DNA from: an uncultured Eubacteriales bacterium
GTDB lineage: Bacteria; Bacillota; Clostridia; Oscillospirales; Oscillospiraceae
NCBI GenBank assembly: GCA_905201305.1
Contig: CAJKNS010000167.1
Coordinates: 1 to 5,618 of the forward strand
Direction: 5' to 3'
Length of the DNA stretch: 5,618 bases
Of the stretch, positions 1 through 5,539 are shown one piece after another; positions within the stretch are counted from its first letter, which is position 1, and the number at the start of each line of letters is the position of its first letter. The notes beneath the pieces were generated by a model. It saw only the letters and a program-made list of their open reading frames with translations. It was not told where the DNA came from and searched no databases. The position numbers and the translations under genes were made by a program.

Positions 1-67
1 CCGGCAGAATCCGCAGACGTATTTGTGCGGTGTTGCCTTAAGAAATCCAAGTTCCTGGGATTACATG

Positions 68-76
68 AGGAAGGGA
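68..76 (+). promoter_or_regulatory. Ribosome binding site favouring ATG 86 of the AraC-type gene
   Basis: The purine run AGGAAGGGA lies nine bases before ATG 86, a normal distance. ATG 65 has only a weak GGGA before it and ATG 77 would directly touch the run, so this site decides the preferred start. The open frame upstream means an earlier start cannot be excluded. Confidence 0.5.
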
Positions 77-85
77 ATGCTGTGT

Positions 86-1402
86 ATGGCTTTTTTGTCG
101 CCGCTGCGAAAACGGAAAAAAGCAGATCAAGAGGGGGAAGCTCAGCCTCTGAACCACTATGTCTACGACAGAGGTTTGCGCCTGATGCGGGATAACCGGC
201 TCAAGCGGCTGCTGGACAGTCGGCACAGCATTATTCCGGAAGAATTGGAGCAGCTGGGCATTACGTTCCCGGGACAGTGGTTTATCCTGGTGCTGGTGAA
301 GGTACAGGAGATTGACCGAACCGATGCCAGCCTGGACGCCAGCTACGGAACAATTTGCAGCACCATACAGAGCGCGCTGACCGACAGCGTTATGGAACCC
401 TGGGTGTTTATGGACGAGTGGGATATCTATGCCATTGTCAACTTCGACTCCGAGGCACCCGAACTCCAGCGGTTGAAGATTTTGGATCTACTGGAGCCTG
501 CACTATGTATGCTGCGCCAGGAAACCGGACTACTGCTCAAGGCTTTTGTGAGCAAGCTGGAGCAGCACATGCAGGATATCTCCAATCAGCGCAGAAGTCT
601 GAACGCTCTTTGCGATTATGAGACCGTCTTGAACAGGGATACTCTTGTGCTGACCCAGGAACGTGTGATTGCCGCCAGCCCGGACCAGTGCTACCGATTT
701 GACGGTCTGAGAACAATGGAGGAAACGGATGCTTTTTTCAGCAGCATTTTGTCAGAGAATTTTTCTGCGGCTCAGGGAAGCCTGACGGAGCTGATTCGTC
801 AGATGCTTTTGGATGTGGATTTATCGACACTTGCCCCCAATGCCGCCCGGGTTCGGCTGGATTATCTCATTCAACTGCTGGACATTGCCGTAGACGCAAC
901 TCGGCTGCGGATGGACAGCGCTGTCTTTTCTACTATGTTCCCCAGACTGGACTTTCGGGAATGCGGCAACGTGCAGGAATTCCAGAAGATTTCCGCACAG
1001 GTGCTGCAGGAGCTGCAGTCCAGCCGCGCGGAGGTTACACCGGAGAGCAGCTATGCCATGAGCTGGGTGGCGGATGTCAAGAGTTTCGTTGACCTTCACT
1101 TTACGGAGCTAACCTTGAATGTCAACTTCTTAGCGCAGGAGTTTGACCTCAACGCCTCCTATATGAGCCGGGTTTTCCGGGACCGTGTTGGAATCGGATT
1201 GCCGGAGTATATCCAGGGGCTTCGACTGCGGCTGGCAAAGCAGATGCTCGCTGCCGGACATGCTGTTGCCGAAACGGCGGAGGCATCGGGATTTGGTTCA
1301 GCCCGCTCCATGACCAGAGCATTTCAAAAATCCGAACAGACTACCCCAGGTAAATTTCGAACTGAACATATGGCTGTGCAAGCCGAAAAAGAAGAAAAAT
1401 GA
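86..1402 (+). CDS. AraC-family transcriptional regulator (YesN-like C-terminal domain)
   Basis: Predicted cytoplasmic DNA-binding regulator, probably the activator of the operon that follows. With ATG 86 it has 438 residues. Residues about 326-425 form the AraC domain. The first helix-turn-helix covers about 344-370 (LAQEFDLNASYMSRVFRDRVG) and is followed by the EYIQGLRLRLAKQML linker helix. The second covers about 394-425 (ETAEASGFGSARSMTRAF) and ends in the family hallmark TPGKFR. Residues about 27-290 resemble the region between membrane and DNA-binding domain in Clostridia YesN-like sensors (RDNRLKRLL, then LGITFPGQWFILVLV). I see no full membrane helix or Cache sensor. The start is uncertain because the frame is open to the window edge; TTG 23, ATG 65 and ATG 77 are alternatives. 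I chose ATG 86 because AGGAAGGGA sits nine bases before it. If the gene begins off-window, it could be a truncated membrane-bound regulator. Family call is firm; ligand unknown. Confidence 0.88.
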   Translation: MAFLSPLRKRKKADQEGEAQPLNHYVYDRGLRLMRDNRLKRLLDSRHSIIPEELEQLGITFPGQWFILVLVKVQEIDRTDASLDASYGTICSTIQSALTDSVMEPWVFMDEWDIYAIVNFDSEAPELQRLKILDLLEPALCMLRQETGLLLKAFVSKLEQHMQDISNQRRSLNALCDYETVLNRDTLVLTQERVIAASPDQCYRFDGLRTMEETDAFFSSILSENFSAAQGSLTELIRQMLLDVDLSTLAPNAARVRLDYLIQLLDIAVDATRLRMDSAVFSTMFPRLDFRECGNVQEFQKISAQVLQELQSSRAEVTPESSYAMSWVADVKSFVDLHFTELTLNVNFLAQEFDLNASYMSRVFRDRVGIGLPEYIQGLRLRLAKQMLAAGHAVAETAEASGFGSARSMTRAFQKSEQTTPGKFRTEHMAVQAEKEEK

Positions 1403-1410
1403 CCCGTTGA

Positions 1411-1435
1411 CCAAGGAAACTGACGGTTTCTTTGG
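1411..1435 (+). other. Short hairpin after the regulator gene
   Basis: CCAAGGAAAC (1411-1420) pairs with GTTTCTTTGG (1426-1435), ten pairs including one G-T, around the five-base loop TGACG. It begins eight bases after the regulator stop codon. No T-run follows, so it is not a terminator by itself. It could protect the 3' end of the regulator mRNA, or form one alternative fold of a larger structure, because its left arm contains the GGAAACTG motif that recurs downstream. Confidence 0.55.
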
Positions 1436-1497
1436 CCGGGCAGACTGCCAGTTTCCGCGTCGTGTGACTTTTTGTCGCAGGATTCTAGGAAACTGGC
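1415..1497. repeat. Three copies of a GGAAACTG motif: candidate operator or alternative RNA arms
   Basis: GGAAACTG occurs at 1415-1422 and 1488-1495 on the + strand and inverted (CAGTTTCC) at 1449-1456. Read in the same direction, all three fit GGAAACTGRC followed by two variable bases and TYT. The two direct copies start 73 bases apart, close to seven helical turns, and the downstream copy lies just upstream of the candidate -10 box. Direct copies next to a promoter are what AraC-type activators often use. However, the same arms also build the hairpin and the terminator here, so the repeat may reflect RNA structure only. The repeats are certain; the role is inferred. Confidence 0.5.
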
Positions 1498-1506
1498 TCT
1501 TTTTTT
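1447..1506 (+). terminator. Rho-independent terminator with a long internal loop
   Basis: GCCAGTTTCC (1447-1456) is a perfect ten-base inverted repeat of GGAAACTGGC (1488-1497), followed at once by the T-run TCTTTTTTT (1498-1506). The 31 bases between the arms can form an inner stem, GTGAC (1464-1468) with GTCGC (1474-1478) around TTTTT, with one G-T pair. It should end the regulator transcript before the operon. The long loop is unusual for an intrinsic terminator, and the left arm could instead pair with 1415-1422. Confidence 0.7.
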
Positions 1507-1528
1507 ATGGCATTCCTTCCGATACAAT
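1500..1528 (+). promoter_or_regulatory. Candidate promoter of the NTF2-like/binding-protein operon
   Basis: TACAAT at 1523-1528 matches five of six bases of the sigma-70/sigma-A -10 consensus. At 16-18 bases upstream there is only the terminator T-run, so there is no real -35 box. A good -10 with a poor -35, directly downstream of a repeat copy, is typical of an activator-dependent promoter. Transcription would start near 1535 and give a leader of about 65 bases. This is a pattern match only. Confidence 0.35.
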
Positions 1529-1547
1529 GAAGATGTTCGCTAGCGTA

Positions 1548-1592
1548 TTTCAAAGCTGCCTACTGACAGGCGCTTATTTGAAAGCAAGGAGG
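1548..1592 (+). promoter_or_regulatory. Leader hairpin next to the strong ribosome site of the first NTF2-like gene
   Basis: TTTCAAAGC (1548-1556) and GCCT (1558-1561) pair with AGGC (1568-1571), GC (1572-1573) and TTTGAAA (1577-1583), around the loop ACTGAC. A one-base bulge on the left faces a three-base bulge on the right. Two bases later comes the near-ideal ribosome site AAGGAGG (1586-1592), seven bases before ATG 1600. The stem leaves the site exposed, so it might stabilise the mRNA 5' end or influence translation. It matches no riboswitch class that I recognise. Confidence 0.4.
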
Positions 1593-1599
1593 AACCCCT

Positions 1600-2310
1600 A
1601 TGACATTGGAAGAGACTGCCGATCTGGCTCTGAAACAAGCGCAGCGTGCCAAGGATTATACGGATATCTTAAATGTCTTTTCTGCCCATCTCTACTGCTA
1701 CCGTGCGCAGAAGCAATCCTACGAAATGGAGCATTACTGGGCAAGGCAGCGGGATGATCTGGTCTACGCAAACGCCCAGGGGAGAAAGGCTGTTATGGAT
1801 TTCTACTGTGGTCACAATGCAGTCATGCGTGCTGAAAAACGTAAAATTGCCAGTGCGTACTACCCGGAGATTTCCGATACCGATTCCTTTGATGGAGTTG
1901 GTGACATGGTGGCAAAAGCCGCTGCGTCTCCGTATATCATTATCGCCGAGGATGGGCTGAGTGCCCACGGTATCTGGTTTGTACCGGGCTTTTGCTGTGA
2001 GCTGGGGAAAGATGGAGCCATTCAGGCGAACTATTTTCAGGAGAAAAATGCGGTGGATCTGGTAAAAGAGGACGACGGATGGAAGATTCTTCGGCTGAAT
2101 ATTCTGGTGGATTTCCAGACACCGTGCCCGCACATTCGGTTCTCTCCGGAGCAGTACCGGTTTCACTATCCGGCAGCAGCGCCCAACGCCTATTCCGCTC
2201 CCTATGCAGCAACTACCGTGGCGCATTTTTGCCCGCCGCTGCCGGAGCCTTATGAAACCTGGGAGGAGCATCGGGCATTTGCTTCGGCATACGAAGGAGG
2301 GGGACAATGA
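1600..2310 (+). CDS. SnoaL-like/NTF2-fold protein, paralog 1
   Basis: Probable small cytoplasmic protein of 236 residues with an NTF2/SnoaL-like domain (about 5-165), a fold used by dehydratases, isomerases and cyclases acting on hydrophobic small molecules. Visible family traits are a helical N-terminus with Y20, N25, AHLY (29-32), Q37 and W47, then RDD (51-53), GVGD (99-102), PYIIIAEDG (111-119), the strand AHGIWFVPG (122-130) and DGWKIL. The proline-rich tail ends in PPLPEPYETW (212-221). There is no signal peptide. It starts the operon, has a strong ribosome site, and overlaps the next gene by four bases. Of the first 69 residues, 30 are identical to the third copy without gaps. It lacks the two histidines found near residues 84-89 in its two relatives but keeps H30. 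Substrate unknown; an enzymatic role is inferred from the fold. Confidence 0.82.
   Translation: MTLEETADLALKQAQRAKDYTDILNVFSAHLYCYRAQKQSYEMEHYWARQRDDLVYANAQGRKAVMDFYCGHNAVMRAEKRKIASAYYPEISDTDSFDGVGDMVAKAAASPYIIIAEDGLSAHGIWFVPGFCCELGKDGAIQANYFQEKNAVDLVKEDDGWKILRLNILVDFQTPCPHIRFSPEQYRFHYPAAAPNAYSAPYAATTVAHFCPPLPEPYETWEEHRAFASAYEGGGQ
2294..2303 (+). promoter_or_regulatory. Ribosome site inside the end of paralog 1, for paralog 2
   Basis: AAGGAGGGGG lies in the last codons of the first NTF2-like gene, with the AAGGAGG core six bases before ATG 2307. It encodes the glycine-rich end EGGGQ. Together with the ATGA overlap it indicates translational coupling of the two proteins. Confidence 0.75.
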
Positions 2311-3044
2311 CAGTAACAGAAAAACTGGATTTGGCGGAGCGGCTGACGCATCATGCCAACGACTACCGGGAAATCTACAACACAATCTCTGCACAGATGT
2401 ATTACCTTCAGGTGCAGCAGCATCGTGAGCTGGTGGAGCATTGCTGGTCTGATCGGGATGATGTCAGCTTTGGTCCGGCAAAGGGACGGGAAGCCGTGCT
2501 GGATTTCCTGATTCGGCAGTCTGACGCGAGAAAGCGGGAAAAGCTGGAGCTTGCGCACAAATATCACGGCGTGGAAATGACCGAGGACAATTTTGGTGTG
2601 GGCGATTTGGAGTCAAGACTTGCCGCAAATCCCTATATCGTCATTGCGGCTGACCGCAAAACGGCGCAGGGCGTATGGTTTTCCCCAGCGGTAAAAGCAG
2701 AAATCGGTGAGGATGGGGAGCTGCACGGCACCTATCTACAGGAGCGCATTGGTGTAGATTTTATCCGGGAGAACGGTCAGTGGCGCATCTGGCACTATAA
2801 CGTCTATCCGGATTTTACCACTGAACTGCCGAATGAAACGTTTGATGACAGCCGGTATGAAGGCCGTACCTTCGATGAGGAGGGGGCACCCAACGAGGAT
2901 CATACCAACAAAAGGCCGGAAGGACCGAAGGAGGACGGAAACCGTCCCATGCCCTATTGTGCAGAATCCATCCCTGTGTGGAAGCCGCCGCTGCCCGAGG
3001 AATATTCCACCTGGACAGCGTCCGAAGATATGCCAATTATGTAA
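2307..3044 (+). CDS. SnoaL-like/NTF2-fold protein, paralog 2
   Basis: Second NTF2/SnoaL-like protein, 245 residues, no signal peptide. It keeps the shared framework: Y20, I23, N25, A29, Y32, Q37, W47, RDD (50-52), GVGD (97-100), PYIVIA (109-114), the TAQGVWFSP strand (119-127) and QWRIWHYNVYPDF. It is the most divergent of the three: 18 of the first 49 residues match paralog 1 and 12 of 49 match paralog 3. H30 of the other two is Q30 here (AQMY), but it has LELAHKYH (80-87) like paralog 3. A charged linker of about 45 residues, rich in D, E, N and K, separates the core from the tail PPLPEEYSTW (227-236). Its start codon overlaps the previous stop (ATGA), so dosage is probably matched to paralog 1. 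It could be an enzyme with altered chemistry or a partner subunit. Confidence 0.82.
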   Translation: MTVTEKLDLAERLTHHANDYREIYNTISAQMYYLQVQQHRELVEHCWSDRDDVSFGPAKGREAVLDFLIRQSDARKREKLELAHKYHGVEMTEDNFGVGDLESRLAANPYIVIAADRKTAQGVWFSPAVKAEIGEDGELHGTYLQERIGVDFIRENGQWRIWHYNVYPDFTTELPNETFDDSRYEGRTFDEEGAPNEDHTNKRPEGPKEDGNRPMPYCAESIPVWKPPLPEEYSTWTASEDMPIM

Positions 3045-3050
3045 GGAGGG
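3042..3050 (+). promoter_or_regulatory. Ribosome site fixing the start of paralog 3
   Basis: TAAGGAGGG contains the stop codon of paralog 2 (TAA 3042-3044) and a strong ribosome site, eight bases before ATG 3059. The frame is open further upstream to a TTG at 2957. That start lacks such a site and would overlap the preceding gene by 88 bases, so ATG 3059 is preferred. Confidence 0.75.
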
Positions 3051-3058
3051 AAGCACAC

Positions 3059-3787
3059 ATGACACTGGAAGAACGAGCAAGCAAGGTATTGTTTGAAGCG
3101 GAAAAGGCAGGCGCCTACCAGGGAATTATGAACTGTGTTGCAGCCCATCTCTACAGCTACCGTGCCCAGGCACAGCAGAATGAAATTGATGTCTACTGGT
3201 CGAACCGCCGCGATGAGATCAGCTATTGGGATAACAACGGCTATGAGGCAATTCGAAATTTCTTTGTTGTAACCAACGGTGAAAATATGCGGAAACGGAA
3301 GCTGGAGCTGATTCACCGCTTTCACCCGGAGGTGGCAGTCTGCAAGGAAAATGAGGGCATGGGCGATATGGTGGCGAAGGGAGCCACCACGCCTTATGTG
3401 GTAATTGCGGAGGATGGTCAGAGTGCAAAGGGACTGTGGATGACCCCGGGCAACTGCACGGAGGTGGGACTGGACTGCCGTCCAAAGGCTGCGCACATGC
3501 ATGAGAAGCTTGGCATCGTGGCAGTAAAGGACGATGACGGTCAGTGGCGGATTCTGAAGCTTCGAACCTATGTGGAATTTGTCACCCAGCTGCCTTCTGA
3601 GCTGCTGGAACAGGGACCCAATCAAAGAACCTGTGACGTTGGCGGCGGAAAATCAAAGCAGCCCCCGATGCCCAGCGCCTATAGTATTTTTACCAAAGCG
3701 GACTACTATCCGCCTATGCCGGAAGCCTATGAAACCTGGAGCGAAGCTACGGCCATGGTAAAGTGGAATCCTGCGGAAACGCACTGA
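3059..3787 (+). CDS. SnoaL-like/NTF2-fold protein, paralog 3
   Basis: Third NTF2/SnoaL-like protein, 242 residues from ATG 3059, no signal peptide. ATG 3059 is supported by the ribosome site and by alignment: MTLEE begins this protein and paralog 1 alike. The frame is open to TTG 2957, which would add 34 residues unlike its relatives. Framework: AHLYSYRAQ (29-37), YW (46-47), RRDE (50-53), LELIHRFHPE (82-91), GMGD (100-103), TTPYVVIAEDG (110-120), SAKGLWMTPG (122-131), DGQWRIL. Tail: PPMPEAYETW (218-227). It is the only copy with both H30 and the H86/H89 pair, so it may be the least altered member. It lies 14 bases after paralog 2 and 36 before the binding-protein gene. A short stretch (3143-3169) matches paralog 1 (1684-1710) at 25 of 27 bases, supporting a duplication. 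Function unproven. Confidence 0.82.
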   Translation: MTLEERASKVLFEAEKAGAYQGIMNCVAAHLYSYRAQAQQNEIDVYWSNRRDEISYWDNNGYEAIRNFFVVTNGENMRKRKLELIHRFHPEVAVCKENEGMGDMVAKGATTPYVVIAEDGQSAKGLWMTPGNCTEVGLDCRPKAAHMHEKLGIVAVKDDDGQWRILKLRTYVEFVTQLPSELLEQGPNQRTCDVGGGKSKQPPMPSAYSIFTKADYYPPMPEAYETWSEATAMVKWNPAETH

Positions 3788-3802
3788 CTACGTGATAAAA
3801 AT

Positions 3803-3810
3803 AGGAAAGG
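3803..3810 (+). promoter_or_regulatory. Ribosome site of the binding-protein gene
   Basis: AGGAAAGG ends 13 bases before ATG 3824, longer than usual; the overlapping AAGGAT is about 11 bases away. An out-of-frame ATG at 3811 sits too close to use it well. The start at 3824 is secured by the signal peptide it encodes. Translation may be weaker than for the three upstream genes. Confidence 0.5.
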
Positions 3811-3823
3811 ATGAATCCCAGAA

Positions 3824-5539
3824 ATGAAAAAGATTGTTGCGTTATTGTTAGCTTTGACGATGCTGTGCTCCATGGCAGCCTGTGGTGCAAAAGGCGGATC
3901 GGCTGAGCCGTCCCAAACTGCGTCTTCTGCGGACACAGCGGTGCAGCAGCCGGAGCAGACCACGGAAGAAGCTTCCTCCGAACCGGCAGCTCAGGAGGCA
4001 AGTGCAGAGGCATCCGCGTCTGAGACCACACCGGAAGTGACCATTACCTACCCGGTGGCAGAGCCGGTGACACTCACTGCACTGGATGCGATTTATCAGC
4101 CCCGTACCGCGGATAGAATTACTTCCTGGAGTGAGTCGCTCCAGTACGTTGAGGCAGCAAAGGCAACTGGCATTACCATTGATGTGACCTGTGTTGCATC
4201 CTCGGCACAGCAGGAGCAGACCCAGCTTGTAGTTTCCTCCGGAGATTATCCCCAGCTGATGACCAAGCTGAATATGTATTATCAGGTAAACGACCTGGTG
4301 GAGCAGGAAATTATCATTGACCTGATGCCGTATCTGGAAGCCTATGCCCCGGACTACTACCGAACCATTCAGGACATGGGCTATGGGAAGGATATTATCA
4401 CCGATGACGGCGTATCGCCCTGTACCTATTATGTCTCGGAAGGCGTTCCGAATACCGGCATGATGATCCGGAAGGATCTTCTGGAAAAGGCAGGGCTGGA
4501 TACTCCGGTTACCTATGAGGATTATGACGATGTGATGGCTGCCTTTAAGGATCAGGGTGTGAAGGAGCCATTCGTACTGGACGGCACCAGCACAGGATGC
4601 AGTGATGTCTACAATGCAGGTCTGGAAGTACAGCTCTATTCCCATCCCATCCTTGGCAGCGGCAACGATGGATTTTATCAGGTGGACGGTCAGGTGAAGT
4701 TCGGCTATCTGGAGGAGGGCTTTGTGACCTATATGACCCAGATGGCAGATTGGTTCCGGAAGGGATACATCAGCCCGGACTACATCAGTGAGAACGAGAA
4801 CAACAACGCAGAAACCTTTACCGGTAAGATTGTTGCCGGTGATGTGGGCGCAGTGACCGCAGGACGTACCAATCTGGACACCTATAATACCGAGGGCAAA
4901 GCCGTCAATCCGGACTTTGAGCTGGTTGCAATTCCCTCTCCCCGGAAGGAAGCGGGACAGGTCATTCATCTGGGACCCTATCGTCAGAGCTCTCTGAACA
5001 GCGGCTTCTATGCCACCAGCGCCTGCTCGGAGTCTGATCTGGAGGCTCTGCTGGCATGGCACAACTACTGGTTCACGCCTGACGGCGATATGCTCACCAA
5101 CTACGGTGTTGAGGGGCTGACTTATGAGATGCAGGACGGCAAGCCCGTGTTCACCGATATGATTACCAACAATGCCGATGGTCTTACGCTGACCCAGACC
5201 ACCTATATCTACATCGGTCAGATGGGTGTAGTGGACAACAGCCGCGAGGATCAGTGGTATTCCGACGCCACCGTTTCCGCTAAGGATATTTGGAGCGAAA
5301 ATGTGGACAACGCCTGGAAAATCCCCGGTGCCTGCAGCATGACCGCCGATGAGGCCAATGAATATTCCGCTACCTTCAGTGATATTCAGACCTATATTTC
5401 TGAGATGCTGCCCAAATTTATCATGGGCGATGAGCCCATTGAAAACCTTTCTGCATTCCAGGAGCAGATTCAGTCCATGGGAATTGATACCTGCATTGCA
5501 GATTGGCAGAGCACATTGGATCGTTACAACGCGAGATAA
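3824..5539 (+). CDS. Lipoprotein solute-binding protein of an ABC importer (YtcQ/LplA type)
   Basis: Membrane-anchored extracellular receptor that should capture a solute for an ABC importer. The 571-residue precursor has a lipoprotein signal: MKK, a hydrophobic core, then the lipobox MAAC with the lipidated cysteine at C20. Residues 21-71 form a low-complexity S/A/E/T/Q linker. The mature domain follows, with traits of the large carbohydrate-type binding proteins of Bacillota: TGITIDVTCVASS, SSGDYPQLM, LVEQEIIIDLMPYLEAYAPDY, then MIRKDLLEKAGLDTPVTYEDY, and a C-terminal end LPKFIMGDEPIENLSAFQEQ...MGIDTCIADWQ. In known systems this type works with LplB- and YtcP-like permeases, which are not in the window. 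It is the last visible gene, 36 bases after paralog 3 with no terminator between, so cotranscription is likely. Such proteins usually bind oligosaccharides; the NTF2-like neighbours make a modified or glycosylated ligand possible. Confidence 0.9.
   Translation: MKKIVALLLALTMLCSMAACGAKGGSAEPSQTASSADTAVQQPEQTTEEASSEPAAQEASAEASASETTPEVTITYPVAEPVTLTALDAIYQPRTADRITSWSESLQYVEAAKATGITIDVTCVASSAQQEQTQLVVSSGDYPQLMTKLNMYYQVNDLVEQEIIIDLMPYLEAYAPDYYRTIQDMGYGKDIITDDGVSPCTYYVSEGVPNTGMMIRKDLLEKAGLDTPVTYEDYDDVMAAFKDQGVKEPFVLDGTSTGCSDVYNAGLEVQLYSHPILGSGNDGFYQVDGQVKFGYLEEGFVTYMTQMADWFRKGYISPDYISENENNNAETFTGKIVAGDVGAVTAGRTNLDTYNTEGKAVNPDFELVAIPSPRKEAGQVIHLGPYRQSSLNSGFYATSACSESDLEALLAWHNYWFTPDGDMLTNYGVEGLTYEMQDGKPVFTDMITNNADGLTLTQTTYIYIGQMGVVDNSREDQWYSDATVSAKDIWSENVDNAWKIPGACSMTADEANEYSATFSDIQTYISEMLPKFIMGDEPIENLSAFQEQIQSMGIDTCIADWQSTLDRYNAR
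3884..4036 (+). other. Low-complexity linker of the lipoprotein
   Basis: This part of the binding-protein gene encodes residues 21-71, almost only A, S, E, T, Q and P, with repeated AxEAS-like steps (for example AQEASAEASASE). It lies directly after the lipidated cysteine and probably acts as a flexible, acidic spacer across the cell wall. Lipoprotein linkers are often like this, though 50 residues is on the long side. Confidence 0.7.

Noticed and set aside
1407..1412. TTGACC as a -35 box
   Set aside because: There is no -10-like sequence 16-18 bases downstream.
1464..1480. TGTGAC-TTTTT-GTCGCA as a Crp/Fnr-like operator
   Set aside because: The spacer and one half-site deviate from consensus, and the stretch is better explained as the inner stem of the terminator.
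1669..2394. Minus-strand frame of 241 residues opposite the first NTF2-like gene
   Set aside because: No domain is recognisable, and the opposite strand has clear family motifs, a strong ribosome site and coupling to the next gene.
2957..3058. N-terminal extension of paralog 3 from TTG 2957
   Set aside because: It would overlap paralog 2 and precedes the strong ribosome site at 3042-3050; the aligned relatives begin at the position of ATG 3059.
3811..3906. Small frame of about 31 codons starting at ATG 3811, before the binding-protein gene
   Set aside because: It overlaps the true signal peptide in another frame, and its product shows no feature of its own.
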